Shown in pieces: positions 28,734 to 37,749 of a DNA stretch of 64,000 nucleotides. The notes below the pieces were generated by a model that was not told where the DNA came from, did not search any database, and was given only the letters and a program-made list of their open reading frames with translations. Numbering within the stretch: position 1 is the stretch's first letter; each line of letters opens with the position of its first letter. The translations under genes and the position numbers were made by a program. The stretch comes from Francisella orientalis FNO12 (GTDB lineage Bacteria; Pseudomonadota; Gammaproteobacteria; Francisellales; Francisellaceae), in contig NZ_CP011921.2 of NCBI RefSeq assembly GCF_001042525.2, positions 1,364,001 through 1,428,000 on the forward strand, in the 5' to 3' direction.

Positions 28734-29249
28734 TTATTTTCTTTTATTATATGGTAAAAATTCTAACATTATTGCTAAACCACATGTGCCTGTTAAGCCA
28801 GCGAATAAAAGTCCAGCTCCAAAGAACCCACTCAAAATCGCAAAATATTGCGATACTGTAAACGAAAGCACTGCACCTAACAATACCATAAAACCAACTA
28901 TTATCTGTACTTGACGCATTATTGGCAGAGGTTCTTTAACATTTTTTTGTAGGTTGCTTGTGCTGTTTCCAAGCATTCAAACCACCTTCTAACAAATATA
29001 CTGCTTTCGCGTTTAGATCTTTTACTTTAGTAGCTGCTTGATTAGTTCTATTACCAGACTGACAGTGAAGTACAACAATCTCATTAGGCTGGATGTTAGC
29101 ATCATATATTTCATCAATAGAAATATTCTCAGACAATCAATACACTCTCTATTATGCTCACCTGTTGTTCTGATATCTATTAATTTTACCTTTTCTTTTT
29201 TTTGTAATTCCAAAAAATCTTTAACTGAAATATTTTTTACTTTACTCAT
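28734..29249 (-). pseudogene. YgaP-like rhodanese plus DUF2892 membrane protein, broken by two frameshifts
   Basis: Three frames together restore a product of about 172 residues, as in E. coli YgaP (174). The start MSKVKNISVKDFLELQKK reads to IDIRTTGEHNRECI and loses frame near 29140. The next piece contains the rhodanese loop HCQSGNRTNQA. A second shift near 28945 gives KNVKEPLPIMRQ and two membrane helices (FMVLLGAVLSFTV; LFAGLTGTCGLAIML) of DUF2892. YgaP transfers sulfane sulfur at the inner membrane. A downstream ATG at 28976 could still express the DUF2892 helices alone. Confidence 0.9.
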
Positions 29250-29313
29250 GTTTGCTCTTCTTTATGTTAAGCTTTTTCTAATTTAGTTAATCCTAATATA
29301 TTGTTTAAATTTT

Positions 29314-29634
29314 TTACTTTTTTTCTTCGCTGCAGTATATGCCATATAATGCTTCTAAGATTTTTATCACAGAAGAATCTTTAATACTATAATAAACATT
29401 TTGCGATTCCTTTCTACACTTAACTAACCCTTTATTTCTAAGAACAGACAGGTGCTGAGAAAAAGCTGACTGACTTAGATCAGAATATTCTGCAAGTTCT
29501 CCAACTGTCATTTCTTTCCTTAATAACAAACAAAGTATCAATAACCTAGATTCATGAGATATTGCTTTTAGCAAAGATGAAGCTTTACTAGCATTATCTT
29601 TCATTTGTATCAAATCCATAATTATTATTAACAT
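29314..29634 (-). CDS. ArsR-family persulfide-responsive repressor, BigR/SqrR/YgaV type
   Basis: An intact 106-residue winged-helix protein. The recognition region reads LAEYSDLSQSAFSQHLSVLRNKGLV. The cysteine pattern is diagnostic: Cys35 in RLLILCLL (helix 2) and Cys101 in YGIYCSEE (last helix) match the redox pair of BigR/SqrR, which form a tetrasulfide bridge with persulfides and release DNA. Metal-site cysteines of classical ArsR are absent. It is the first gene of the minus-strand operon rhodanese-DUF2892, CoADR, dioxygenase, TauE, all of which are pseudogenes. ATGs at 29619 and 29604 are alternative starts. Confidence 0.85.
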   Translation of the reverse strand: MLIIIMDLIQMKDNASKASSLLKAISHESRLLILCLLLRKEMTVGELAEYSDLSQSAFSQHLSVLRNKGLVKCRKESQNVYYSIKDSSVIKILEALYGIYCSEEKK

Positions 29635-29640
29635 GTGTAG

Positions 29641-29679
29641 TTTCTAATTCAAAATATTAGCAATATACTAATTTAGAAA
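29641..29679. promoter_or_regulatory. Candidate operator of the BigR-type repressor
   Basis: Just upstream of the repressor start lies ATTAG-CAATATA-CTAAT (29656-29672), an inverted repeat with a 7-base spacer. It is embedded in a wider imperfect repeat with TTTCTAATT (29641-29649) on one side and AATTTAGAAA (about 29670-29679) on the other. AT-rich dyads at this position are usual for autoregulated ArsR-family repressors. Position and symmetry are seen; binding is inferred. Confidence 0.4.
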
Positions 29680-29710
29680 TCAATAATATATTCAAATATA
29701 TAGAACATAA

Positions 29711-30535
29711 TTAGCTTGATTTTTTCTTAGTAAAGAAAATACTACTTACAAAACTAATTACTATTATTAATACGATGATAAACAAACCACTATTAAACTT
29801 ACGCCATTCATTATGTACGGTAGTATCATACAACCATTTTGAATATGGTGAAGACTGGTTGTAGTAATATACTACATGAGTCTCTCCTATGATATATCCA
29901 GTCAATGGTTGTATAACAATACCATTAAATAAGTAAGTAAAAGTTAATACTAATGAATTAGCTAATGGTCTTATTGAGAACTGCTTAAATAACAACTTAA
30001 TCTCTTGGAACGCTAGTATAGCTCCGCCACATCCAACACCATATAAGAAATTAAATACGAAAGCTATTTCAAAAACTATATCCGTACCGTCATAAGCACT
30101 TGGAGCGTATCCACATATAGTTGTAGTTCCACTCTTTAACAATTCTTTGAAAAGTATGTCAAATTCCTTATGAGCTAAAGAGCTACTATTAAAACTAGCT
30201 TCACTTGGGAAAATATATCCATCTAACCACTCTAAAAGCTTTTCACCATAAGCACCTACAGCTTTTGTTTGAGTTGTATACATATGTGTATCGATAAGTC
30301 CTGGCATAATTAATTTACCAGAGTAATCTATCAATTTAGCATTTTCACCTACGTTGATCTTATGAAAATCGTTAACCTCAGTTATCAAACTATTTTCGAC
30401 GACAACTGCACCATCTCTTAGAAATGTATAGTCTTTTGAATCAGAAAATAAGTTGTCAACCTTATGACCTAATAATGACTGAAGTGTTGCATTTTTGTTG
30501 AATGTAAAGATACTTGCACGATATATTGTTTTCAT
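29711..30535 (-). pseudogene. Deletion chimera: guanine deaminase N-terminus joined to an MFS permease C-terminus
   Basis: One open frame of 274 codons has two unrelated halves. Residues 1 to about 137 match guanine deaminase (LIDYSGKLIMPGLIDTHMY, YGEKLLEWLDGYIFPSE, LLKSGTTTICGY). The rest is the C-terminal end of a major facilitator permease, with helices FLYGVGCGGAILAFQEI, NSLVLTFTYLFNGIVIQPL and a last one near residues 250-268. The join falls near residues 137-140. The deaminase metal motif H-x-H reads H84-M-Y86, so a zinc ligand has been lost. Purine deaminase and purine or drug permease genes are often neighbours, so an in-frame deletion between them is the simple origin. The frame is open but function is unlikely. 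Confidence 0.8.
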
Positions 30536-30689
30536 AATTATTATCCTCTTGTTGATTTATCGTTATTTAAACTAAATAAATCCATTCGGGTCAATTGAGG
30601 ATTATATAACCAGCAGATAAGCACCGGGCCTAATTGAATTATCTAACCAAATAGACAAACTATTATATGATATGGTAAAAATAGTAAAG

Positions 30690-31214
30690 TCAAATTTTTA
30701 AAAAAACTTTTCTAAACTCTTCAGCGTAATAAACTGTCTGCCCCTTTAGTTTAGCTAATTTATTTGATATATCTAGCACCATAAAAACATCTTCTGGGAC
30801 ATCATACTCACATTTTATTTTGTACTCTATGGTCGCTTTAAAGCCAAACTTCGGATAATAACTAGGATGCCCTAAAACAAATATTGCATCAATATTATTT
30901 TTCTTAGCTTCTTTTATCATCATTTCAATAAGCTTAGTACCTATTCCTTTATGTTGATATTTGGGTGCTACAGACATTGGAGCTAATCCACATATTTTAA
31001 GCTCATCAGTTTCTTCAGCTGTCATTTTCGAGAGAATTACTTGGCCTATTATGTTACCTTCATCTGTCTCAGCAACCAAAGATATTAAACTTTGATGATC
31101 TGTATGTAACAGCCTAACCAACATCTCCTCATCACCGGTATCGAATGCTTCAGATATTAGCTTATATATCTGCTCTTGATCCTTTAAATTTTCATACCTA
31201 ATTTTTACGTGCAT
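30690..31214 (-). CDS. GNAT-family N-acetyltransferase, YhbS-like
   Basis: A 174-residue acetyltransferase. The acetyl-CoA loop is MSVAPKYQHKGIGTKLIEMMI (about residues 88-108; the Q-x-x-G-x-G/A core is QHKGIG), followed by FVLGHPSYYPKFGF, the block that marks the YhbS subgroup. The substrate is unknown. It lies three bases downstream of the zinc-ribbon gene and probably shares its transcript with it and trmB. Confidence 0.85.
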   Translation of the reverse strand: MHVKIRYENLKDQEQIYKLISEAFDTGDEEMLVRLLHTDHQSLISLVAETDEGNIIGQVILSKMTAEETDELKICGLAPMSVAPKYQHKGIGTKLIEMMIKEAKKNNIDAIFVLGHPSYYPKFGFKATIEYKIKCEYDVPEDVFMVLDISNKLAKLKGQTVYYAEEFRKVFLKI

Positions 31215-31217
31215 ATA

Positions 31218-31934
31218 CTAATCCTTGATAACTAGATCACGTGTTGAACAAATTTCTAAATTTATAAACTTGCCAACTTTTTTAAATTTACCAAATACAG
31301 CAAATTTAGCTCTTTTACCTTTTTCAAAATCAAGATACTTAATCTGACTAGGTACCACAAATATCGAAAATCTAGAATCCTGATCTGCTTTAAAAAATAG
31401 CTTTTTACTCTCTCCAATATCAGAAAGCGTAATTCCTGCAATACCATAAATTAGACAATATTTATTATTAAGCACATGAGCATCAATGAAATTTAAATCA
31501 AGAATATTAATAGTTAAAATATCTTGTCTAGCATACTCTCTAATACGATTTTCAGTAAGTTGCTGCTTCTTTTGTGGCATTAGATTAAGCTCTTTTTCTT
31601 TAGAAAGCTCACCATTATTCTCTAGCTTAGTAACAAGATTTATACATTTTTCTAAGTTCTTGTTTACTAGAAAATTCAACTTACTCATATCTTTTTTTGA
31701 ATCACTTAAAACTAATTCTTTGATTTTTTCATCTTGAATTGGTTTGGCAACCCTTGGACAAAGCTCATCATGCTGTTGATCTGTCATAAAAGAAAAATAT
31801 GCTTCTTGATCAGCTTTACGTACTATTTTTAGTTTAGCTTTGCCGCAATCTGGACAAAAAATATTATCAAAATGGAGTTTACTATTATATTCACTGGCTT
31901 TTATGAACCCTCTTTTATATCTAGCTGTTTTCAC
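31218..31934 (-). CDS. Hypothetical protein with an N-terminal zinc-ribbon-like motif
   Basis: A 238-residue soluble protein. The N-terminus carries C-P-D-C (FCPDCGKAKLKIV) and, about 30 residues later, HDELCPRVAKP, a possible zinc site of two cysteines plus His/Cys. A lysine- and glutamate-rich helical stretch (about 70-125) and a beta-rich C-terminal half follow. I do not recognise the family. It sits between trmB (nine bases upstream) and the YhbS-like acetyltransferase (three bases downstream) on the same strand. Confidence 0.7.
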   Translation of the reverse strand: MKTARYKRGFIKASEYNSKLHFDNIFCPDCGKAKLKIVRKADQEAYFSFMTDQQHDELCPRVAKPIQDEKIKELVLSDSKKDMSKLNFLVNKNLEKCINLVTKLENNGELSKEKELNLMPQKKQQLTENRIREYARQDILTINILDLNFIDAHVLNNKYCLIYGIAGITLSDIGESKKLFFKADQDSRFSIFVVPSQIKYLDFEKGKRAKFAVFGKFKKVGKFINLEICSTRDLVIKD

Positions 31935-31943
31935 TTTTTATCC

Positions 31944-32633
31944 CTAAATCTTTTCAAAAAGAATATCTGATATTGGATGATCGAGATTCTGACCTCGTTT
32001 CTCAAATTTTGTCAAAGGTCGCCATTCTGGTCGCGATGCGAATCCATCATATAGATTTTTGTATTTATTATCATTTTCAAGAAGTTCTAATACTTCCTCT
32101 GCATATGGCAACCAATCACTAGCATAATGAAATACCCCACCTACTTTAAGTTTTTTAGCAAATAAGTCAACATTTGATTGATTCACTAATCTACGTTTAT
32201 TATGCTTTTTCTTATGCCATGGATCTGGAAAATATATCTGCATTCCTGACAAAGAACTATCAGATATCATATTTTCTAATATTTCTATGGCATCATGACT
32301 CATCACTAAAAGATTAAAAATATTTTGATGTTCGATTTCATATAGAATATTACCAACTCCAGCTTTATGAGCTTCAATCCCTAAATAATTTTTAGTAGGA
32401 TTTTCTAAAGCCATTTGTACCAATGACCCACCCATTCCAAAACCTATCTCTAATACTACATCATTAGAATTTTTGAAAATTTCAGAAAAGTCTAAACTTT
32501 TATTTTGATCATATTCAATCATATATTTAGATGCATAATCATCGAGAGCTTGTTGCTGTTTTTTTGTTACTCTGCCAGCTCTTTGGACATAACTTTTTAT
32601 CTGGCGTAAATTTTCTTTAAAATTATCACTCAT
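31944..32633 (-). CDS. trmB: tRNA (guanine-N7-)-methyltransferase
   Basis: A 229-residue TrmB. The SAM motif is [17 protein letters not shown], and the [12 protein letters not shown] strand follows. The catalytic and tRNA-binding block reads [16 protein letters not shown], and the C-terminus has [14 protein letters not shown]. It makes m7G46 in tRNA. It is the first gene of a three-gene minus-strand group and is divergent from the LysE-type exporter with a 69-base gap. Confidence 0.93.
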   Translation of the reverse strand: MSDNFKENLRQIKSYVQRAGRVTKKQQQALDDYASKYMIEYDQNKSLDFSEIFKNSNDVVLEIGFGMGGSLVQMALENPTKNYLGIEAHKAGVGNILYEIEHQNIFNLLVMSHDAIEILENMISDSSLSGMQIYFPDPWHKKKHNKRRLVNQSNVDLFAKKLKVGGVFHYASDWLPYAEEVLELLENDNKYKNLYDGFASRPEWRPLTKFEKRGQNLDHPISDILFEKI

Positions 32634-32702
32634 TTTTCTAGATTTATTGCAATTTTATTACTACTATTCTATCGCAAGTCAAACAAAAATAAGAGTATAA
32701 TA

Positions 32703-33338
32703 GTGCTAATCTTTTTAGCTATTCTAGCTTTACAAATCAGTTGCCTCGTATTACCAGGTCCTGACTTCTTTGTAACTATAAGTAATTCTATTAAATTTGG
32801 ACACAGATCAGGAATTTATACTGCATTTGGCGTTGCAAGTGGAATTCTTTTAAACACTTTTATAGTCTATTGGTTTGGATCTTTTTTGCTCCACCAACAA
32901 CCATTACTATTCAAAGCATTAATACTTCTAGGTGTCATTTATCTTGCGTATATTGCATATAACTTATATAAAAATATTTTCACAAAGCAACAACTCAATC
33001 CCAATGCTAACGAACATATAAAAAATCTCGATAACTTTGATAAGCCAGCTAATATTAGACTGTTTTTAAATGGTGCTTTTACAAACTTAGCCAATGCTAA
33101 AGTATTAGTTTTTTTCAGCTCAATGCTTAGTCTAGTTGCACAACTTCCAAGTTTTGGTAAAATTGCTATCTGGTTTGCTATAGCACTTAGCACCTTTATT
33201 TGGTTTGCTATTGTTGCTACTTTTTTTGGCAATAATAAGCTTAGACAAGTATTTTTTAGAAATATCAAAAAAATTGAGTTAATATCTGCAATTTTTATAA
33301 CTGTTTTTGTAGTAGTTATATTAATTGAGCTTTTTTAG
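32703..33338 (+). CDS. LysE/RhtB-family amino acid exporter
   Basis: A 211-residue, six-helix protein starting at GTG 32703. The signature [21 protein letters not shown] near residues 18-38 is the LysE/RhtB hallmark, and [16 protein letters not shown] near 140 is the second conserved block. Members export amino acids such as threonine, homoserine or leucine; the substrate is not predictable. It ends in a four-base overlap with the convergent NAD kinase gene. Confidence 0.87.
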   Translation: MLIFLAILALQISCLVLPGPDFFVTISNSIKFGHRSGIYTAFGVASGILLNTFIVYWFGSFLLHQQPLLFKALILLGVIYLAYIAYNLYKNIFTKQQLNPNANEHIKNLDNFDKPANIRLFLNGAFTNLANAKVLVFFSSMLSLVAQLPSFGKIAIWFAIALSTFIWFAIVATFFGNNKLRQVFFRNIKKIELISAIFITVFVVVILIELF

Positions 33339-34231
33339 AATAGAACTTTACTCCAACCCAATTTTTCTCTTAGAGTATCATAATAATTATAATCTTTTGT
33401 ATGCAAGACAGTGACTTTTTTTTGTGCTTTTTGGATAGTGACTTTCTGATGAGACCTTAGCATAGTATCATGTCTACCATCAATACTCAAAACAGGTTCC
33501 GGATCATTGTAATCTGTTATATAAATATCTATAACACTTGTATCTGAGATGACCAAAGGTCTACTATTTAATGAGTGTGAACATACTGGTACCAAAACCG
33601 CACTGCTTTGATTAGGATTCAAAATAGGTCCGCCAGCTGACATTGCATGTGCTGTTGAGCCTGTTGGTGTTGCCACAATCAACCCATCACCTCTTTGATC
33701 AAAAGCATATCTACCATCTATGTAGACCTTTAAGCCAAACATTAATCCCCTACTAGACGTTATCGCAATTTCATTTAACGCAATAGAAGCCTCAAGAGGT
33801 GCTCGTAAATTATCATCAACGCGACATTTCAACATACTCATTTTGGTAACTGAGCTGTCTCCTTTCAATATAGCATCAAGGTCCCTTCTTAAGGCATTAT
33901 TATCTGCAGCAAGAGTTGTCAAAAACCCAAGCTTACCTTTATTTACGCCAATAACAGGGATATTGCTATACAATGCTAAAACTCTAGAAGCCTTAAGAAA
34001 ATTACCATCTCCACCAACAACGATAGCTACATCACATATCAAAGCTATTTCTTTTAAAGTTGCTGTTGCAATATTTTCTAAAGCAGTATCAGATGCCGTT
34101 TCATCCTCTACCACCACATCTAGATTTTGCTGTTGCAAATAAGCATACAAAACCTCAACTGTCTGACTTACTTCTTTTTTATAATGCTTACCGATAATTG
34201 CAACTCTGCTATATTTGTAGGTCATATTCAT
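33335..34231 (-). CDS. nadK: NAD kinase
   Basis: A 298-residue NAD kinase. The catalytic [11 protein letters not shown] motif is at about residues 74-84, [11 protein letters not shown] follows at about 102, and the C-terminal domain has [21 protein letters not shown] and LSIDGRHD. It phosphorylates NAD+ to NADP+ using ATP in the cytoplasm. The N-terminal start could be Met1 or Met3 (MNMTYKYSR). It is monocistronic by layout. Confidence 0.93.
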   Translation of the reverse strand: MNMTYKYSRVAIIGKHYKKEVSQTVEVLYAYLQQQNLDVVVEDETASDTALENIATATLKEIALICDVAIVVGGDGNFLKASRVLALYSNIPVIGVNKGKLGFLTTLAADNNALRRDLDAILKGDSSVTKMSMLKCRVDDNLRAPLEASIALNEIAITSSRGLMFGLKVYIDGRYAFDQRGDGLIVATPTGSTAHAMSAGGPILNPNQSSAVLVPVCSHSLNSRPLVISDTSVIDIYITDYNDPEPVLSIDGRHDTMLRSHQKVTIQKAQKKVTVLHTKDYNYYDTLREKLGWSKVLF

Positions 34232-34406
34232 AGATTTGTACTAATACTAATCTTAATTATACCAAAATACCTACTAGCATCGAAAATCTTTGACTTAATA
34301 TTCGTGATAATAGATTTAACATATAGATAGCCATCAAATATAAGTTGCTCAAATCTATTAATATATTTAAAATAAAGTATAAGCTTAGTAAATATAGATT
34401 GAGTAT

Positions 34407-35351
34407 ATGGACAACAAGAATAAACTGACAAGTATAATTATACCTGTAAAAGATGAATCTGAAAGTATTGATCATCTTTTTAATAGATTGATGCCGATTC
34501 TAGAGCAACTACCAACCAAGTATGAACTAGTATTCATAAACGATGGTAGTAGCGATAATACTTTAGATCTTCTTCTAGAAAAACAAAAGAGCATTCCAGA
34601 AATCGCAGTTGTTGATTTATCACGTAACTTCGGCAAAGAAGCAGCATTATTTGCTGGTTTTGCTAACTGCAAAGGTAATGCAGCCATTTCTATTGATGCT
34701 GACTTACAAGATCCACCTGAGCTTATCCTAGAGATGGTTGAGCATTGGCTAAATGGCTACGAGGTTGTAACTGCAGTTAGAGAAAATCGTGATACAGATA
34801 CTTCAACGAAGAAGCATACTGCTGGACTTTTCTACACAGTGATGAATAAAATTAGTGAAACTAAACTTACTCCTAATGCCGGAGACTATAGACTGTTAAA
34901 TAGAGCTGCTATTAACGCTTTTCTTGAGCTTAAAGAAAAAATACGTTTCAACAAAGGTCTTCTTACATGGATAGGCTTCAAAGAGAAAATCGTTTACCAT
35001 GCTAGAGAAGAAAGAGTAGCTGGACAGACTAAATGGAACTACTGGAAGCTATTTAAGTTTTCTATAGATGGTATTACAAGTTTTAGCCGTGCACCACTAG
35101 AGATATGGTCTTATATTGGTGTTTTTGTTGCTTTTATGAGTTTTGTATATGGCTCTATAATAATCATTAAATCATTAGTATTCGGAGCCGATGTCCCAGG
35201 CTACCCTTCACTAGTGACATTTATTTTATTCTTTAGTGGATTACAGATGATTGGTATAGGAATGTTAGGAAGCTATATCGGTAGAATATTTATCGAAACA
35301 AAGCATCGACCTCTATATATATTGCGTGAAGTGCACAGATCTGAAAAATAA
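34407..35351 (+). CDS. Polyprenyl-phosphate glycosyltransferase, GtrB/ArnC family (FlmF1-like)
   Basis: A 314-residue protein with a GT2 domain: SIIIPVKDESESID, FINDGSSDNTL, DLSRNFGKEAALFAG and the metal motif SIDADLQDPPELI, then the ArnC/GtrB-type block TPNAGDYRLLNR. Two C-terminal membrane helices (about residues 230-250 and 265-290) precede a cytoplasmic tail. Family members load glucose, GalNAc or aminoarabinose onto undecaprenyl phosphate. F. novicida has two such enzymes, FlmF1 (Und-P-Glc) and FlmF2 (Und-P-GalNAc). As I recall the genome order, FlmF1 is the one near rpoA2, which this gene's position suits. The sugar is not provable from sequence. Confidence 0.8.
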   Translation: MDNKNKLTSIIIPVKDESESIDHLFNRLMPILEQLPTKYELVFINDGSSDNTLDLLLEKQKSIPEIAVVDLSRNFGKEAALFAGFANCKGNAAISIDADLQDPPELILEMVEHWLNGYEVVTAVRENRDTDTSTKKHTAGLFYTVMNKISETKLTPNAGDYRLLNRAAINAFLELKEKIRFNKGLLTWIGFKEKIVYHAREERVAGQTKWNYWKLFKFSIDGITSFSRAPLEIWSYIGVFVAFMSFVYGSIIIIKSLVFGADVPGYPSLVTFILFFSGLQMIGIGMLGSYIGRIFIETKHRPLYILREVHRSEK

Positions 35352-35358
35352 TTTTCTA

Positions 35359-36138
35359 TTAAGCTTTTAATCTAATACCCTTATCTAACAAATACCAACA
35401 AGCGTAATATAGTATAAATGTAAAAGCCACTATCGCTCCAAATGCATAGTACGGATTAACTGTAGAAACTCCCAAAAATCCAAATCTTACAAAATCAACT
35501 ATATAAAATAATGGATTACATGATGAAATGAAATGCCAAAACCCAGTAAGATTATTTATATTATAAAACACCCCACCTAAGTATATTAATGGAGTTAGAA
35601 TAAATGTAGGAAATATCGTAGTATCATCAAACTTTTGTGAGAATATCGCATTTATTAATCCACCAAGTGAGAATAATGCCCCACAAAATATAAATCCAGC
35701 CAATACTAAAGGTACATTATAAATAACACTAAATCCACCTAATAGAAATGCCGCAATACTAACAAATATACCGACTAAAAAACCTCTAAAAATACCACCA
35801 GAAATATATCCAAGCACAATCACATGATTACTAACAGGCGATACCAATAGCTCTTCGATAGCCTTACTAAATCGGATACCAAAGAAAGAACTAACTACAT
35901 TACCATATGAGTTTTGAATCACTGCCATTATTATCAAACCTGGTGTAATGTACTGCATATAAGTAATACCATCATCCATCATACCTATACGTGAGCCTAC
36001 AACCTTACCGAATATCAAAAAATATAAAATTATTGTAATTACAGATGGTAATAATGTCTGTGGCCAAATTCTAAAAACTCTTTTACATTCACGGTTAAAA
36101 ATCGTGATATATGTTATCCAAAAATCTCTTAAACTCAT
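35359..36138 (-). CDS. ABC-2 type transporter permease, YadH-like
   Basis: A 259-residue, six-helix permease of the ABC-2 family (E. coli YadH is of similar length). Landmarks are the amphipathic NRECKRVFRIWPQTLLPS start, YMQYITPGLIIMAVI, the conserved RFSKAIEELLVSPVS loop and PLIYLGGVFYNINNLTG. It lies nine bases downstream of the ATPase gene, forming a two-gene exporter. The substrate is unknown. It is distinct from the polysaccharide exporter at 55.8-57.9 kb. Confidence 0.87.
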   Translation of the reverse strand: MSLRDFWITYITIFNRECKRVFRIWPQTLLPSVITIILYFLIFGKVVGSRIGMMDDGITYMQYITPGLIIMAVIQNSYGNVVSSFFGIRFSKAIEELLVSPVSNHVIVLGYISGGIFRGFLVGIFVSIAAFLLGGFSVIYNVPLVLAGFIFCGALFSLGGLINAIFSQKFDDTTIFPTFILTPLIYLGGVFYNINNLTGFWHFISSCNPLFYIVDFVRFGFLGVSTVNPYYAFGAIVAFTFILYYACWYLLDKGIRLKA

Positions 36139-36146
36139 AAAATCAC

Positions 36147-37070
36147 CTACTTATTTCTAGCTACTTCTATAAATAGCTTTTCTAGTTTTGCTTCTTTTGA
36201 ACGTACATCTAAAACATCTAAATCATATTTACTTGTTAATTCAGCAAATATCTCATTAAGTACCACACCCTTAGTAACTTCAACCTCGATTGTATAGTCA
36301 TCTATTTTTTTGACTTCACCAAGATCTAATTTCAATTCATGCTGACATTTTTCTTTAAGATCAAAAATATAAGTATGCTTATCAGCTGACTTTAAAAAAG
36401 TCTTCATATCAGTATTAACACATAATTTACCTTTATGAATTAGTGCGATATGTTTACACATTGACTCAGCCTCTTCTAGATAATGTGTTGTAAGGATAAT
36501 TGTCAAACCTTCTTTGTGAAACTCTGAAATCATTTCCCACAGTGAGTTTCTAAGCTCAACATCAACACCTGCTGTTGGCTCATCAAGGATAAGAAGTTTA
36601 GGTTTATGTATAAGAGCTCGAACAACCATTAATCGTCTTTTCATACCACCAGATAAAAATCTGACTTGAGTATTTCTTTTCTCATAAAGATCTACTTTCT
36701 TTAAGAGCTCTTCAGCATAAGGTATAGCTTCTTTTTTAGAGATACCAAAAAAACCTGCTTGTGTAACTAAAATATCCATAGGCTTCTCAAAGATATTTAG
36801 ATTAATCTCTTGAGCCATTACGCCTAGATGCTTTCTCGCTTGGATATAATCTTTATCGATATCATATCCAAAAATTTTTATTTGCCCTGAAGTTTTGTTT
36901 ACAAGTGATGATATCATTCCTAGAATTGTTGATTTACCGGCTCCATTAGGTCCTAAAAGAGCAAAAAAATCGCTTTTTTTAACTTCAAAGTTAATATCAT
37001 CAACCGCTTTCAAACCACCTTTATAAACCTTGGTAAGATTTTTTATTTCTAACGCGTTTTGATTGTCCAT
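36147..37070 (-). CDS. ABC transporter ATP-binding protein, YadG-like
   Basis: A 307-residue ATPase. Walker A is GPNGAGKS (residues 40-47), the signature is LSGGMKRRL, Walker B is LLILDEPTAGVD, and the switch histidine follows in ILTTHYLEE. The C-terminal 80 residues form the small regulatory domain seen in YadG-type ATPases (YadG is about the same length). It pairs with the YadH-like permease immediately downstream. Its promoter region contains a long homopolymeric A tract (see the regulatory entry). Confidence 0.88.
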   Translation of the reverse strand: MDNQNALEIKNLTKVYKGGLKAVDDINFEVKKSDFFALLGPNGAGKSTILGMISSLVNKTSGQIKIFGYDIDKDYIQARKHLGVMAQEINLNIFEKPMDILVTQAGFFGISKKEAIPYAEELLKKVDLYEKRNTQVRFLSGGMKRRLMVVRALIHKPKLLILDEPTAGVDVELRNSLWEMISEFHKEGLTIILTTHYLEEAESMCKHIALIHKGKLCVNTDMKTFLKSADKHTYIFDLKEKCQHELKLDLGEVKKIDDYTIEVEVTKGVVLNEIFAELTSKYDLDVLDVRSKEAKLEKLFIEVARNK

Positions 37071-37101
37071 AATAATTAATTATTTAGAAAAATATTTGCA
37101 T

Positions 37102-37129
37102 ATTATAGCATTTCAGATTTTTTTTTTTT
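37102..37129 (-). promoter_or_regulatory. Extended -10 promoter with a 12-base A tract upstream of the YadGH-like operon
   Basis: On the minus strand TG-C-TATAAT (the -10 hexamer is 37107-37102) forms an extended -10. A run of 12 A residues (37129-37118) covers the spacer and -35 area, with TTTCC just beyond it. The -10 lies about 30 bases upstream of the ATPase start codon. A homopolymer here can act as an UP-like element or, by slippage, change promoter strength. Confidence 0.5.
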
Positions 37130-37162
37130 GGAAACTTATAGAAGTACTAAGGAATAAAAAGA

Positions 37163-37648
37163 TTATAATTTTCTCAGTTTGACAACAACATTTTCATCTG
37201 CATAATCAGGTCTATTGCCATCTAAACTTTCGGCTAAAAGGTAATAATCGTTAACTGGCGCATTAGTACAGTTACCACCCATATCACACTTAGAGCTCAC
37301 ATTTGTTTCATCAGTTATCAGCGATGTAGATGCCGAAGCATACCAAGGATTATTCATTTTAATCACAGCTATTTCTCTATCTTCATTTACTGAAATCACA
37401 GGGAAAGTTGCTTGACCCGAGCCATCACATGATACTACTATTTTTTCCTTATTTGAGATACTTAGAACCTTACAGTTTGGATCTATTGATGAAGCATTAC
37501 CAAAGTATAATTCATTAGTAAGACCTCGGCTAATTTGCACTTCGAAATTTACAGCAGCACATCCTAAAAATGGTACGAATAATATAGTAGACATAATCAT
37601 TTTTTTTAAAATATTTCTTTTCATTAACAACTTCTTAACATTAGACAT
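37163..37648 (-). CDS. Small secreted protein of unknown function
   Basis: 161 residues from ATG 37648; Met9 (37624), preceded by AAGAAG, is a good alternative start. A Sec signal peptide with a basic region (KRNILKK) and hydrophobic core MSTILFVPFLGCAAV is clear; the GCAA could even suggest lipidation. The mature part is rich in N, S and D and has four cysteines (near 58, 73, 120, 126), so disulfides are likely in the periplasm. I do not recognise the family. Confidence 0.65.
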   Translation of the reverse strand: MSNVKKLLMKRNILKKMIMSTILFVPFLGCAAVNFEVQISRGLTNELYFGNASSIDPNCKVLSISNKEKIVVSCDGSGQATFPVISVNEDREIAVIKMNNPWYASASTSLITDETNVSSKCDMGGNCTNAPVNDYYLLAESLDGNRPDYADENVVVKLRKL

Positions 37649-37749
37649 TAGAATTAAATATTAAGATATTTAATTTATTCAACTAACTATTATAATTTAA
37701 TATTATTTATTTAATAATAATTTTTAAATTTTATTTAAAAATGATATAA

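Noticed and set aside
33843-34142. 99-codon plus-strand ORF opposite nadK
   Set aside because: It lies entirely inside the conserved NAD kinase coding sequence on the other strand and has no recognisable protein features.
37118-37129. T12 run on the plus strand as an intrinsic terminator
   Set aside because: No GC-containing hairpin precedes it on the plus strand, and both neighbouring genes are on the minus strand, so it cannot end a known transcript.
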